NCBI GenBank assembly: GCA_947504205.1
Contig: CANNGL010000005.1
Coordinates: 242,751-306,750 of the forward strand
DNA length: 64,000 nt
Source: an uncultured Litoreibacter sp.
GTDB taxonomy: Bacteria > Pseudomonadota > Alphaproteobacteria > Rhodobacterales > Rhodobacteraceae
Direction: 5' to 3'
In this document: piece by piece, positions 1 through 9,244 of the stretch
Numbering within the stretch: position 1 is the stretch's first letter
Layout of the letters: each line of letters begins with the position of its first letter
Program-made: the position numbers and the translations under genes
Notes under the pieces: model-generated
Told to the model about the DNA's origin: nothing
What the model saw: only the letters and a program-made list of their open reading frames with translations
The model's database searches: none

Positions 1-120
1 TTCTGCTTCCGAATCTGAACTAGTGAGGTGGCAGCTGAAAAAACAGGTAATTTCGTTTTCTTGGCAAATGTTCGCGTTTCGTGCTAGGTGTGCTTGCAAT
101 AATAATAACAGGGGCATGCC
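1..120. other. Upstream region of ruvC, no gene seen
   Basis: No open frame with coding character was seen on either strand. The stretch ends in a purine-rich segment (aggggc) just before the ruvC ATG, which can serve as the ribosome binding site. It also holds a near-match to the alphaproteobacterial SOS box, described separately. Confidence 0.5.
70..84 (+). promoter_or_regulatory. Candidate LexA (SOS) box ahead of ruvC
   Basis: The sequence GTTC-N7-GTGC differs by one base from the alphaproteobacterial LexA consensus GTTC-N7-GTTC. It lies 37 bases before the ruvC start, immediately downstream of a TTGGCA that could serve as a -35 element. Ruv genes are classic SOS genes, so the placement makes sense. 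With one mismatch in a short motif, chance cannot be excluded. Confidence 0.35.
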
Positions 121-627
121 ATGCGCGTGTTGGGCATTGATCCGGGTCTCAGAAACCTTGGATGGGGCGTGATTGAAGCGGATGGATCGCGGATCCGTCA
201 TATCGGAAATGGTGTATGCAAGTCGCAGCCGGGGCCACTGGCGGGCCGGTTGCTCGACCTTCATCAAAAGCTGACCAAGGTCGTCGAAACTTTTGCACCC
301 GACGTGGCCGCTGTTGAGCAAACCTTTGTGAACAAGGACGGTGCAGGAACGCTCAAACTCGGTCAAGCGCGAGGGATCGCGATGCTGGTGCCTGCACAAG
401 CTGGTCTGGATGTTGGCGAATATGCTCCAAATACGGTCAAGAAGACCGTGGTGGGGGTTGGCCACGCCGCGAAGCAACAGATCGACCATATGGTTCGCCT
501 CCAACTGCCCGGTGTGGAGATTGATGGCCCTGATGCGGCCGATGCGCTGGCCATTGCGCTCTGCCACGCCTTTCATTTGCGCGCTGGCAACGGATTGGAA
601 GCCGCTTTGAAACGGGCAACAGCATGA
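121..627 (+). CDS. ruvC: Crossover junction endodeoxyribonuclease RuvC
   Basis: RuvC is the Holliday-junction resolvase: it nicks four-way junctions symmetrically as a dimer, working with the RuvAB branch-migration motor. The 168-residue protein has normal family length. It shows the RNase-H-fold start GIDPGL with D7, then E66 in VEQTFV, and D138 and D141 in GPDAADA, the four acidic catalytic residues at the same numbers as in E. coli RuvC. Its stop overlaps the ruvA start (ATGA), so the two are translationally coupled in a ruvC-ruvA-ruvB unit. A candidate LexA box lies upstream. The assignment is secure. Confidence 0.98.
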   Translation: MRVLGIDPGLRNLGWGVIEADGSRIRHIGNGVCKSQPGPLAGRLLDLHQKLTKVVETFAPDVAAVEQTFVNKDGAGTLKLGQARGIAMLVPAQAGLDVGEYAPNTVKKTVVGVGHAAKQQIDHMVRLQLPGVEIDGPDAADALAIALCHAFHLRAGNGLEAALKRATA

Positions 628-1259
628 TCGGGAAGTTGACCGGCATTTTGGACTATCGCGGCTCAGATCATGTCATGATCGACGTCGGCGGTATTGGGTA
701 TGTCGTTTTCTGCTCGGACCGTACCTTGGCGGCTCTTCCAGCTTCAGGCCAGCCAGTTTCGCTCTATACGGATTTGCTGGTGCGTGAGGACCTTCTGCAA
801 TTGTTTGGGTTTCGCACACCGATCGAGAAAGAGTGGCACAAACTGCTGATGTCGGTTCAAGGCATCGGGGCAAAAGCCTCAATGGCCATTCTATCCACGC
901 TGGGCGCGGAGGGGGTGTCACGCGCCGTCACGCTTGGGGACTGGAACGCGATCAAAGCTGCAAAGGGTGTGGGACCGAAGACCGCTCAGAAGGTGGTCTT
1001 GGATCTGAAGGACAAGGCCCCCGGTATTATGGCGATCGGCGGCAGCATGCCCGAAGCACTGGGTGATTTAGAAGCGTCTATTGTCATAGAAGCGCCGACA
1101 GATACGGCAGCCCAAGCTGAGGCGCTGTCGGCACTGGTCAATCTTGGCTATTCTCAGGGGGACGCAGCTTCGGCGGTTGCGCAGGCTTCCAGCGAAAACA
1201 ATGATGGCACACAAGCGCTGATCAGAGCAGCGCTAAAACTGCTTGCGCCCAAGAGCTGA
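624..1259 (+). CDS. ruvA: Holliday junction branch migration protein RuvA
   Basis: RuvA is the DNA-binding subunit that holds the four-way junction as a tetramer and loads RuvB hexamers. The 211-residue protein begins [11 protein letters not shown], the usual N-terminal OB fold. Two helix-hairpin-helix motifs follow around residues 70-130 ([13 protein letters not shown] and [16 protein letters not shown]). A flexible linker leads to a C-terminal RuvB-binding helical domain (about residues 155-211). It overlaps ruvC by four bases and precedes ruvB by 40 bases. Confidence 0.98.
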   Translation: MIGKLTGILDYRGSDHVMIDVGGIGYVVFCSDRTLAALPASGQPVSLYTDLLVREDLLQLFGFRTPIEKEWHKLLMSVQGIGAKASMAILSTLGAEGVSRAVTLGDWNAIKAAKGVGPKTAQKVVLDLKDKAPGIMAIGGSMPEALGDLEASIVIEAPTDTAAQAEALSALVNLGYSQGDAASAVAQASSENNDGTQALIRAALKLLAPKS

Positions 1260-1299
1260 TATCGCCAGTGACATCATACGTTTCAAATAAGTCCGTCAT

Positions 1300-2322
1300 A
1301 TGAGTGAACCTGACCCAACACTTAGGCCAGAAAAACGTCCCGAGGACGCGGATCGCGCGCTGCGTCCGCAGGGCCTTGATGAGTTCATTGGTCAGGCAGA
1401 GGCGAGATCAAATCTCAAAGTGTTTATCGAAAGTGCCCGGACCCGCGGTGAGGCGATGGACCATACGCTCTTTTATGGGCCGCCCGGGCTGGGCAAGACG
1501 ACATTGGCGCAGATCATGGCGCGAGAGTTGGGTGTGAACTACCGCATGACGTCAGGGCCGGTGCTGGCCAAAGCGGGTGATCTTGCGGCCATCCTGACCA
1601 ACCTTGAAGCGCGGGATGTGCTTTTCATAGATGAAATTCACCGATTGAACCCAGTTGTCGAAGAGGTTTTATACCCGGCGCTGGAAGACTTCGAACTCGA
1701 TCTTGTAATTGGGGAAGGACCTGCGGCCCGAACGGTCAGGATCGAGTTGCAGCCTTTCACGCTTGTTGGCGCCACCACGCGATTGGGACTTCTGACGACC
1801 CCGTTACGAGATCGCTTTGGCATTCCAACCCGTCTGCAGTTTTACACGGTTTCCGAGCTTGAGCAGATCGTGGCCCGCGGTGCAAAGCTTATGGGCGTTA
1901 ACGCTGATGAAGCAGGTATCACCGAGATCGCGACCCGCGCACGGGGCACACCTCGGATTGCAGGGCGTCTTTTGCGACGGGTCGTCGACTTTGCCTTGGT
2001 GGAGGGCGATGGCCGTATCACGCAAGCCCTGGCTGACAGTGCTCTGACGCGCCTTGGGGTAGATCATCTGGGGCTCGACGGTGCTGATCGACGCTACCTG
2101 AGCCTGATTGCGGAAAACTATGCCGGTGGACCGGTGGGTGTTGAGACGATGTCAGCCGCGTTGAGCGAAAGCCGCGATGCGCTGGAAGAGGTGATTGAAC
2201 CATTTCTCTTGCAGCAGGGGCTGCTACAGCGTACGCCCCGTGGTCGCATGTTGGCACAAAAAGCCTGGTCTCATTTGGGACTTGCTCCGCCGAAACCTCA
2301 AAGCGATCTCTTCGGGAAATAA
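1300..2322 (+). CDS. ruvB: Holliday junction ATP-dependent DNA helicase RuvB
   Basis: RuvB is the AAA+ hexameric motor that drives branch migration on RuvA-bound junctions. The 340 residues include Walker [10 protein letters not shown] at about 60-68, Walker B DEIH at 111-114, the sensor region GATTR near 160, and a C-terminal winged helix ending in a normal RuvB tail. Length and motif order are typical. No strong Shine-Dalgarno is visible in the 40-base gap after ruvA, so expression may rely on transcription through ruvCA. Confidence 0.98.
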   Translation: MSEPDPTLRPEKRPEDADRALRPQGLDEFIGQAEARSNLKVFIESARTRGEAMDHTLFYGPPGLGKTTLAQIMARELGVNYRMTSGPVLAKAGDLAAILTNLEARDVLFIDEIHRLNPVVEEVLYPALEDFELDLVIGEGPAARTVRIELQPFTLVGATTRLGLLTTPLRDRFGIPTRLQFYTVSELEQIVARGAKLMGVNADEAGITEIATRARGTPRIAGRLLRRVVDFALVEGDGRITQALADSALTRLGVDHLGLDGADRRYLSLIAENYAGGPVGVETMSAALSESRDALEEVIEPFLLQQGLLQRTPRGRMLAQKAWSHLGLAPPKPQSDLFGK

Positions 2323-2344
2323 ATCGAAGGCAGGGTAATTCCGT

Positions 2345-2980
2345 ATGTTGGACGTCTCATCCGTTGAACAATATTTTACACGCTCTGACGGTAACTATCT
2401 GTTTGCACGTTGGAACAGGCCTTTGGCACCGGTGGCGTTCGGAGTGGAGGATGAAACAGTATCGGTTCTCAAAGGTGCGATCGAGGCAGTGTGCCAGCTT
2501 GCGGGGCATGAAATGGCTGAAACGGATCCAGAGTTGGGTTCTAATTTCATGGTGTTTTTCTGCCGGGATTGGGACGAGTTGCTCGGCGTGCGAGACCTCG
2601 ACCGGATGATACCCGGGCTTGCCGATTTGGTGCCCCGCTTGGTTGAAGCAGACGCAAACCAGTATCGGACTTTCCGGTTTGATCCGGACGGCGGCATCAA
2701 AGCCTGTTTTGTATTCTTGCGTATGGATCGAGTTATGCGGGAGATTCCGGCGGACACCTTATGTCTAGGCCAGGTTGTTCAATCGATTTTGCTGTGGTCC
2801 GACGAAGCATTTCTGGGCAGCTCGCCGCTTGCTCTCACCGGTGATAACGTTGCTATCTTGAAGCCAGAAGTGGCTGCAATAATTCAGGCAGCGTACGACC
2901 CTGTTATGCCCATGGCGGCGCAAGACAACTCACACGCACTGCGTATTCATGCGCGGATCATGGCGAGAAAAACCGACTAG
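2345..2980 (+). CDS. Hypothetical protein downstream of ruvB
   Basis: I do not recognise this 211-residue protein. It is acidic and soluble, with no signal peptide, membrane segment or obvious catalytic motif. It contains hydrophobic and aromatic segments (NFMVFFCRDWDELL, ACFVFLRMDRVMR) that look like a globular alpha/beta domain. The start lies 22 bases after the ruvB stop behind a weak ggcagggt ribosome site, so it is probably co-transcribed with ruvCAB. Its stop codon overlaps that of the convergent ExoD-like gene in a shared CTAG. Codon use looks like that of its neighbours, so it is likely a real gene. Confidence 0.75.
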   Translation: MLDVSSVEQYFTRSDGNYLFARWNRPLAPVAFGVEDETVSVLKGAIEAVCQLAGHEMAETDPELGSNFMVFFCRDWDELLGVRDLDRMIPGLADLVPRLVEADANQYRTFRFDPDGGIKACFVFLRMDRVMREIPADTLCLGQVVQSILLWSDEAFLGSSPLALTGDNVAILKPEVAAIIQAAYDPVMPMAAQDNSHALRIHARIMARKTD

Positions 2981-3564
2981 GCGACGATGGCTGGCAGCAC
3001 GCTGGCCAAGCTGACGCAGGACGCGCCGACCAGTATCCAAATGCCCTGACGGGTCAGCAGACCCATGCTCAGCAACACGATCGCAAAGGCGAGGATGTTG
3101 GTCAGCCCGTAGACGTAGCTTGAGAGCGGCAACACTACCGCGCAGACCAAGATGATCAGCTTCGGCAAAACACCAAATGGCGGCAACGTCATCCAATAGC
3201 CCAGCTGTCGACGCATCTTTTCAGAGTCCGGCGTCATCAACGAGACCCCGCGCAAAATCTTTTCCCAAACTGGTCCACGGGCGGGGAGCTCCCGCAGAAA
3301 CTTGGGCAGATGCAGGTGGTGCCAACTCAGCAGCATTTGAATCGCCACAGCGGCGATAATCAAACCCACGAACGTCGTAACAATGGCGGATTGGCCAATC
3401 TGGGTTACGGCGAGTGGAAAGCTGAGCAGGATTATCACCGGCGGGAAGGAGCTGTCGCCAAGTGCTTCCATTGCCTGATCGACAGTTGTCGCAGGTTCTG
3501 ATTGATCCGTTGCATCAGTCGCGGCAGCGGGTTGATCTCGTAAGATGTCTGACATGGTGCGCAT
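2977..3564 (-). CDS. ExoD-family exopolysaccharide synthesis protein
   Basis: This 195-residue integral membrane protein resembles Sinorhizobium ExoD, linked to exopolysaccharide production; its biochemical role is not established. It has a polar N-terminal tail (about 35 residues), a hydrophobic pair at roughly 40-80, a central cytoplasmic-looking segment with the ExoD-like stretch LGYWMTLPPFGVLPKL near 125, and further membrane helices to the C-terminus. A second ATG three codons in (MSDIL) could be the real start. It is convergent with the preceding unknown gene, sharing a four-base CTAG with overlapping stops. Confidence 0.82.
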   Translation of the reverse strand: MRTMSDILRDQPAAATDATDQSEPATTVDQAMEALGDSSFPPVIILLSFPLAVTQIGQSAIVTTFVGLIIAAVAIQMLLSWHHLHLPKFLRELPARGPVWEKILRGVSLMTPDSEKMRRQLGYWMTLPPFGVLPKLIILVCAVVLPLSSYVYGLTNILAFAIVLLSMGLLTRQGIWILVGASCVSLASVLPAIVA

Positions 3565-3676
3565 TCACTCACTATGAGTGACTCGGCCGGGGATCAAAGT
3601 AAGGAGAGCCATACTCACTCCGAAATCGGCGGGTTTCTGCTTGCGCAGACCGGTTCTCAGTGGTCTGCTCGAGAGC

Positions 3677-4078
3677 ATGTCAAACCCTTCACCACATGTT
3701 TTCAAGTGTCGTGTCTACTACGAGGACACGGACTTGGCTGGCATCGTATATTACGCTAACTATCTGAAATATATAGAAAGAGCGCGTTCGGAATGGGTGC
3801 GAAGCTTGGGCGTGTCGCAGACAAAATTGAAAGACGAGCTGGATGTTGTCTTTGCGGTGCGCCGAGTTGAAGCCGATTACCTGTCGCCGGCCGTTTTTGA
3901 CGACGAATTGACGGTCGAAACGCACCTGAAAAGGCTGACCGCCGCCCGGTTGGTGTTGGATCAGACAGTTATGCGTGCCGATAAGCCCCTCTTTTCGGCA
4001 ATTGTGACGCTTGTTGCGCTGACCTCGGCCGGGTCTCCGACACGCCTTCCGGCGGAAATTCGCCAGCTTCTTGACTGA
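3677..4078 (+). CDS. ybgC: Tol-Pal-associated acyl-CoA thioesterase YbgC
   Basis: YbgC is a hotdog-fold acyl-CoA thioesterase conserved at the head of tol-pal operons. It can hydrolyse acyl-CoA, but its contribution to Tol-Pal function is unclear. The chosen start gives 133 residues, the normal family length. An in-frame ATG 99 bases upstream would add 33 residues with no counterpart in the family. The signature YYEDTDLAGIVYYANY, including the catalytic aspartate, is at about residues 13-28, followed by ERARSEW. A 112-base gap separates it from tolQ. Confidence 0.93.
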   Translation: MSNPSPHVFKCRVYYEDTDLAGIVYYANYLKYIERARSEWVRSLGVSQTKLKDELDVVFAVRRVEADYLSPAVFDDELTVETHLKRLTAARLVLDQTVMRADKPLFSAIVTLVALTSAGSPTRLPAEIRQLLD

Positions 4079-4190
4079 AATTCCAAGAAATTCCCCTGAT
4101 CACGCGTCTGTCATAGCAATAGCCTTCAAAACAGGCTAAATTGGCGATCAATACGTCCGCGAAAAGCGGCAGATAAAGGCGAGCAGGTTT

Positions 4191-4886
4191 ATGATAGCGT
4201 TTCAAACGACGTTAGCGACGGAAGTCGATTTTTCTCTCACGGCACTTTTTTGGCAGGCAACGCCCACGGTAAAGGTCGTCATGATCATGCTGATCGTGGC
4301 CTCTTTCTGGGCCTGGGCCATTATCGTGCAGAAGTTTTACAATTATCGCATCGCCCGTGCAGAGGCAGAGTCGTTTGATCGGGCGTTTTGGTCGGGCGAG
4401 CCTTTGGACGAGCTTTACGAACAGATAGGCGATGATCCCAAAGGTAATGCGCAACGCATCTTTGCCGCCGGGATGAGCGAGTGGCGCAGATCTCATCGCG
4501 AGGACGGCCAGTTGATTGCAGGGGCGACGGCCCGCATAGACCGCTCAATGGATGTTGCAATTGCCAAGGTGGATGAGCGCCTGACTTACGGTCTTGGCTT
4601 CTTGGCGACGGTTGGCTCGACTGCGCCCTTTGTCGGTTTGTTTGGCACGGTCTGGGGCATCAAACATGCGTTTGAAGAAATTGCGATAGCGCAAAGCACC
4701 AACCTCGCGGTGGTGGCACCCGGGATCGCGGAGGCGCTGGTCGCTACGGCGCTAGGTTTGGTGGCAGCTATCCCGGCCGTTGTTTTCTACAACAAGCTGT
4801 CGGCGGATGCTGACCGGATTACCAGTGGGTACGAAGCCTTCGCAGATGAATTCACCACAATTCTTTCACGCCAGTTGGACGCTTGA
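4191..4886 (+). CDS. tolQ: Tol-Pal system proton channel protein TolQ
   Basis: TolQ is the inner-membrane stator component that, with TolR, uses proton motive force to energise TolA during outer-membrane constriction at division. The 231 residues carry three membrane helices: one near 20-42, and two near 140-165 and 175-200 containing the conserved GLFGTVWGI and APGIAEALVATALGL stretches. A long cytoplasmic loop lies between helices one and two. It is followed by tolR after three bases. Confidence 0.97.
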   Translation: MIAFQTTLATEVDFSLTALFWQATPTVKVVMIMLIVASFWAWAIIVQKFYNYRIARAEAESFDRAFWSGEPLDELYEQIGDDPKGNAQRIFAAGMSEWRRSHREDGQLIAGATARIDRSMDVAIAKVDERLTYGLGFLATVGSTAPFVGLFGTVWGIKHAFEEIAIAQSTNLAVVAPGIAEALVATALGLVAAIPAVVFYNKLSADADRITSGYEAFADEFTTILSRQLDA

Positions 4887-4889
4887 GCC

Positions 4890-5366
4890 ATGGCGGGCGG
4901 TGTTATTCAGGGAACCTCCAGCGGCGGACGCAGGGGCAGGCGGCGCAAATCGCGTACGAAGCCGATGTCGGAAATCAACGTAACGCCTTTTGTGGACGTG
5001 ATGTTGGTTCTGCTGATTATTTTCATGGTCGCAGCCCCTTTGCTGACGGTTGGTGTTCCGGTTGAGCTTCCAAAGACAGCGGCCAACGCTCTGCCTCAGG
5101 AAGAAGAGGAGCCCCTGACGATCACGGTGCAAGCCGACGGCGTGCTTTCCATTCAGAATACCGAAATCAGCGCAGAGGATCTTGTCCCGCGCCTTAAAGC
5201 GATTGCTGCGGAACGGGATGGCGATAAGGTCTTTTTGAGAGCTGACGGCGCCGTGCCCTATGAGCAGGTTGTTCAGGTGATGGGCGCTCTGAACGCTGGT
5301 GGTTTTGCCAATATCGGATTGGTTACAGATACGGGCGGTCCGGCGTTGGACGGGTCAGACGGGTAA
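4890..5366 (+). CDS. tolR: Tol-Pal system protein TolR
   Basis: TolR is the ExbD-like partner of TolQ, a single-pass inner-membrane protein with a periplasmic domain that undergoes proton-driven changes. The 158-residue protein has a basic N-terminal tail, then SEINVTPFVDVMLVLLIIFM at about 28-47 with the essential aspartate of the family (FVDVML), then a periplasmic domain. It lies tightly between tolQ and tolA, with three-base gaps on both sides. Confidence 0.97.
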   Translation: MAGGVIQGTSSGGRRGRRRKSRTKPMSEINVTPFVDVMLVLLIIFMVAAPLLTVGVPVELPKTAANALPQEEEEPLTITVQADGVLSIQNTEISAEDLVPRLKAIAAERDGDKVFLRADGAVPYEQVVQVMGALNAGGFANIGLVTDTGGPALDGSDG

Positions 5367-5369
5367 CAG

Positions 5370-6506
5370 ATGACCGGCCTTATCCCACAGGATATGAAGC
5401 TTGGAGCGTGGGTTTCAGGCGTTGGTCACGCAGGATTGTTCCTGTGGATCCTCGTGGGAGGTCTGTTCTTTGCCCAACCGGATTTGACTGATCTGTCAGT
5501 TACCGATGTGTCCATCATTTCCGCGGAAGAGTTTGCGGCACTACAACCGTCCTCGCCCGAAACAAGTGATGCACCAGATGTTCCGGCTCAGCCAGAGGTT
5601 GAAGAGGCACCCACAGTGCCAACTGCTCAAGAAGAACAACCGGTTGAAACGCCTGAGCCACCACAGCCTGCAGCACCAGCGCCAGAGACCCTACCTGAAC
5701 CGCTGCCGGAACCCGAGCAGCCAGTTATCATCGAAGACAATACGCCTATCAGCCCGGAGCCTCCGGTCGAAAGTGCGGCCCCAACGGTCGAACCAGAGGC
5801 AGTTCCAGTTCCTACGCCTGCACCACGCGTCGCTCCGGAGGCCACGCCGGAGCCTGAGCCTGACGTTGTGATCGACCCAGTTGAACAAGCGCCAACAGCG
5901 CCCACGGAAGATTCTACAGACGTGCAGGAAGCTCAGGAAGAAACAGCGCCGGAAGCCGCCGCAGAGGAGATCGTTACAGAGGCTGAAGAACCCGTTGATG
6001 CCGCACCAAAACGATCGGTCCGCCCGGCAAGCAGGCCCAGACGACCACCGCCACCAACTGAAGTAGCGGAGGAAGAACCCGAAGAAGTGCCCGGGCTTCA
6101 GGAAAGCATTGCGTCCGCGGTCAGTGAGGCAAATTCTGAGAACGCGGTCGAAGATAACGCCAATCCTAGTACTGGCTCAGGCCCGCCTATTACGGGCGGT
6201 GAGAAAGAGGCGTTTATCTTGGCGATCCGGCAGTGCTGGAATGTAGGCGCGCTGAGTTCCGACGCGCTACGCGTGACAGTTATTGTCGGCGCCGCAATGA
6301 ACCCCGATGGCAAACCGGATAGCGGATCAATTCGAATGATATCCTCGGATGGCGGGTCTGATGCTGCAACAAAACAAGCTTTCGAAGCGGCCCGCCGTGC
6401 TATCATTCGTTGTGGCACCTCCGGCTATGATTTGCCGAAAGACAAATATGCCCAATGGCAAAACGTGCAAATTACCTTCAATCCTGAAAGGATGCGGATC
6501 AAATGA
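5370..6506 (+). CDS. tolA: Cell envelope integrity protein TolA
   Basis: TolA links the TolQR motor to TolB/Pal across the periplasm. The 378 residues contain one membrane helix (about 15-36), a long middle region from about 60 to 235, and a C-terminal globular domain (about 270-378) with two cysteines (in RQCWNVG and IRCGTSG) that could form the domain disulphide. The middle region is dominated by proline, glutamate and alanine ([16 protein letters not shown]) instead of the long lysine/alanine helix of E. coli TolA, so an extended disordered arm is likely. Its stop overlaps the tolB start. Confidence 0.93.
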   Translation: MTGLIPQDMKLGAWVSGVGHAGLFLWILVGGLFFAQPDLTDLSVTDVSIISAEEFAALQPSSPETSDAPDVPAQPEVEEAPTVPTAQEEQPVETPEPPQPAAPAPETLPEPLPEPEQPVIIEDNTPISPEPPVESAAPTVEPEAVPVPTPAPRVAPEATPEPEPDVVIDPVEQAPTAPTEDSTDVQEAQEETAPEAAAEEIVTEAEEPVDAAPKRSVRPASRPRRPPPPTEVAEEEPEEVPGLQESIASAVSEANSENAVEDNANPSTGSGPPITGGEKEAFILAIRQCWNVGALSSDALRVTVIVGAAMNPDGKPDSGSIRMISSDGGSDAATKQAFEAARRAIIRCGTSGYDLPKDKYAQWQNVQITFNPERMRIK

Positions 6507-7828
6507 TGAAGAACTTTCTGATCTTTGCTTTTCTTGGCGCCCTTGCGCTTGCCACCTCTCTGCAAGCCCAGACACGTGAAGGTCCGCTCAAGATCGAAAT
6601 CACCGAAGGTGTGATCGAACCCTTGCCCTTCGCGGTCCCTACATTCGTGGCGGACACCGCGGGTGCTGATCAATACGCACGGGATTTGGCGGCCGTCGTT
6701 GCGGCAGATCTTCAAGGTACGGGTCTGTTTCGACAGATATCTTCGGATGCCTTCATTTCGACGATCACCAGTTTTGACAGCCCCGTACAGTATGCCGATT
6801 GGAAGGCCATCAATACGCAGGCCTTGATTACCGGTGCCGTCTCAACCGTTGGTGACAATCAGATCGCGGTCAAATTCCGACTGTTTGATGTGTTCGCCGA
6901 GGACCAGTTGGGCGAGGGCCTGCAGTTTGTCGGCGACATAACTGGTTGGCGCCGCATGGCACATAAAGTGGCGGATGCTGTGTATTCGAGGATCACAGGG
7001 GAGACGGGCTATTTCGACAGCCGGGTTGTGTATGTTGCTGAAACCGGACCCAAGAACGCCCGGCAAAAGCGACTGGCAATAATGGACTACGATGGGGCTA
7101 ATGGACAGTTCCTCACCGACAGCAACGCGATCGTCCTAGCGCCACGGTTTTCGCCGAATGGGGATCGCATTCTCTACACCAGTTACGAGACGGGCTTCCC
7201 GCGTATCTACCTGCTGGATGTCGCCACGGTTGGTCGGCGTATTCTGGAGGAGCAACCCGGCACGATGAGCTTCGCGCCGCGCTTCTCGCCAAACGGTCAG
7301 GATGTGGTCTTCTCGCTTACGACGGGGTCGAATACCGATATCTACAAGCTGAATCTGGCGTCAGGCCAGCGTCAGCAGCTGACCTCGGCGCCGTCTATTG
7401 AAACGGCTCCCAGCTTTTCGCCTGATGGCACCCAGATCGTCTTTGAGTCCGACCGGTCAGGAACACAGCAGCTTTACGTGATGAGCGCCAACGGGGGCGA
7501 AGCGTCTCGAATTAGCTTCGGGCAGGGGCGCTACGGCACCCCGGTATGGTCGCCCAGGGGTGACCTTGTCGCATTTACCAAACAAAACCGAGGGCGCTTT
7601 CATATTGGCGTCATGCGCACCGACGGTTCAGAGGAACGCCTGTTGACCGCCTCTTTCCTTGATGAAGGGCCCACTTGGGCGCCAAACGGTCGGGTCATCA
7701 TGTTTACGCGTGAAACCAGCGGCGAGGGTGGAGCTTCAACACTCTTCTCTGTCGACATTACGGGCCGAAACCTGAAAGCGGTGCAATCTGGCGGGTCTGA
7801 TCCTTCTTGGTCGCCATTGCTGCAATAA
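6503..7828 (+). CDS. tolB: Tol-Pal system beta-propeller protein TolB
   Basis: TolB is the periplasmic adaptor that switches between Pal and TolA binding. The 441-residue protein has a signal peptide (residues 1-23, ending LQA-QTREG), an N-terminal alpha/beta domain, and a C-terminal six-bladed WD40-like propeller. Repeating motifs such as [30 protein letters not shown] and [13 protein letters not shown] mark the blades. The start overlaps tolA by four bases; the next codon is also ATG and could be used instead. Confidence 0.97.
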   Translation: MMKNFLIFAFLGALALATSLQAQTREGPLKIEITEGVIEPLPFAVPTFVADTAGADQYARDLAAVVAADLQGTGLFRQISSDAFISTITSFDSPVQYADWKAINTQALITGAVSTVGDNQIAVKFRLFDVFAEDQLGEGLQFVGDITGWRRMAHKVADAVYSRITGETGYFDSRVVYVAETGPKNARQKRLAIMDYDGANGQFLTDSNAIVLAPRFSPNGDRILYTSYETGFPRIYLLDVATVGRRILEEQPGTMSFAPRFSPNGQDVVFSLTTGSNTDIYKLNLASGQRQQLTSAPSIETAPSFSPDGTQIVFESDRSGTQQLYVMSANGGEASRISFGQGRYGTPVWSPRGDLVAFTKQNRGRFHIGVMRTDGSEERLLTASFLDEGPTWAPNGRVIMFTRETSGEGGASTLFSVDITGRNLKAVQSGGSDPSWSPLLQ

Positions 7829-7901
7829 TCCGTGGGTTTTGCGACACGCCGCGAAATGCTAAACTAAATTCAATCGAGCAACAGAGCCATAAGGATAACC
7901 C

Positions 7902-8414
7902 ATGAAAACGCTCTCCAAAATCGTTCTTCTGACAAGCGCGCTGGCGTTGTCTGCATGTTCCAACAGCCTCTTTGATCGCAACGGCGGGCAAGGCGCCGGC
8001 GATGGTGCGAACGGAAGCGGTATCAACTCTTCCGCCCTCGATCCGTCGAGCCCTGCATATTTCAGCCAGACCATTGGCGACCGAGTGTTGTTTGCCGTGG
8101 ATCAATCCACCCTCACCGACGAGGCACGCGCAACATTGGCGCAACAAGCGCAATGGTTGACGCAGAACGGCACCTATTCGGCCATCGTGGAAGGCCATGC
8201 TGACGAGCAGGGCACGCGGGAATATAACCTCGCGCTGGGTGCACGCCGTGCCGCTGCCGCGCGGGATTATCTTGTCAGCCAAGGCGTAGCCGATGGGCGA
8301 TTGAGAACTGTCACCTACGGCAAAGAACGGCCGGTTGAAATCTGTTCGACTGAGGCCTGCTACGCCAAGAACCGTCGCGCTGTGACCGTCGTGTCTGCAG
8401 GCGTCGGCAGCTAG
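7902..8414 (+). CDS. pal: Peptidoglycan-associated lipoprotein Pal
   Basis: Pal is the outer-membrane lipoprotein that binds peptidoglycan and TolB. The 170-residue protein has a lipoprotein signal peptide with lipobox LSAC (acylated C19), a glycine/asparagine-rich linker, and an OmpA-C domain from about residue 60 with the peptidoglycan-binding pattern VEGHADEQGTREYNLALGxRRA. A good Shine-Dalgarno (aagga) precedes the ATG. The 73-base gap after tolB leaves room for an additional promoter, which is common for pal. Confidence 0.97.
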   Translation: MKTLSKIVLLTSALALSACSNSLFDRNGGQGAGDGANGSGINSSALDPSSPAYFSQTIGDRVLFAVDQSTLTDEARATLAQQAQWLTQNGTYSAIVEGHADEQGTREYNLALGARRAAAARDYLVSQGVADGRLRTVTYGKERPVEICSTEACYAKNRRAVTVVSAGVGS

Positions 8415-8422
8415 AGGGCTTT

Positions 8423-9244
8423 ATGATGCGTGCTGGTGTTTTCGCTCTTTTGGCAAGTGCTGTTCTTGCGTGGCCGGTCGTCGCGCAGGATGCGGAGACA
8501 CTTGCGGACATTCGTCAGGAGCTCAGTGTATTGTCCTTTGAGGTCAATAAACTACGCACAGAGCTTTCGACGACTGGCGGGACATCAATTGCGATATCCG
8601 GTGATATTCTGCGGCGTGTTGATGCGATCGAACACGAGCTTGCACGCCTGACCTCCAAGTCGGAGGGATTGGAGAACCGGATCAATCAGGTTGTCAGCGA
8701 CGGTACCAATCGGATCGGCGATCTTGAATTCCGGCTGTGCGAGCTCGAGGAAGGTTGTGATATCGGCTCACTCGGTAACACCCCAGCCTTGGGCGGTGGT
8801 ACGGCAACGGCCAGCCCTACGCAACCTACTCAGCAAGCTCCCGATACGGGGGTCGAACTGGCAGTGAGCGAGAAAGCAGACTTTGAGCGGGCGCAGGAGG
8901 CGCTCGCCCAAGGTGACTTTCGCGGCGCCGCTGAAAAGTTCGCGGCCTTTACCCAAACCTACCCTGGCGGACCGCTGAGTGCCGATGCTCATTTTCTGCG
9001 TGGAGAGGCCCTGAGCCAAAGTGGCGACTGGAATTCAGCCGCGCGCGCATATCTGGACAGCTTTTCCGGATCTCCCGAAGCACCGCGTGCACCGGAAGCT
9101 TTGTTCAAGTTGGGTCTGGCCCTCAATGAGATCGGTCAAACGTCCGAGGCGTGTCTGATGCTGCAAGAAGTTGGGCTGAGATATCCCACTTCGGAGCAAG
9201 TCGCCCTTGCGAACCAGTCACAACTCACAATGGGGTGTTCGTGA
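8423..9244 (+). CDS. cpoB: Cell division coordinator CpoB (YbgF)
   Basis: CpoB is a periplasmic TPR protein that coordinates peptidoglycan synthesis with Tol-driven outer-membrane constriction. The 273 residues start with a signal peptide (about 1-22, ending VVAQDA). A coiled coil around 25-95 probably trimerises, a threonine/proline linker follows, and TPR repeats run from about 150 (FERAQEALAQGDFRGAAEKF, AHFLRGEALSQSGDWNSAA). The second codon is also ATG. The stop overlaps the GTG start of tilS. Confidence 0.93.
   Translation: MMRAGVFALLASAVLAWPVVAQDAETLADIRQELSVLSFEVNKLRTELSTTGGTSIAISGDILRRVDAIEHELARLTSKSEGLENRINQVVSDGTNRIGDLEFRLCELEEGCDIGSLGNTPALGGGTATASPTQPTQQAPDTGVELAVSEKADFERAQEALAQGDFRGAAEKFAAFTQTYPGGPLSADAHFLRGEALSQSGDWNSAARAYLDSFSGSPEAPRAPEALFKLGLALNEIGQTSEACLMLQEVGLRYPTSEQVALANQSQLTMGCS

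Noticed and set aside
3578-3676. N-terminal extension of YbgC from an upstream ATG
   Set aside because: It would add 33 residues with no family counterpart; the internal ATG gives the normal length.
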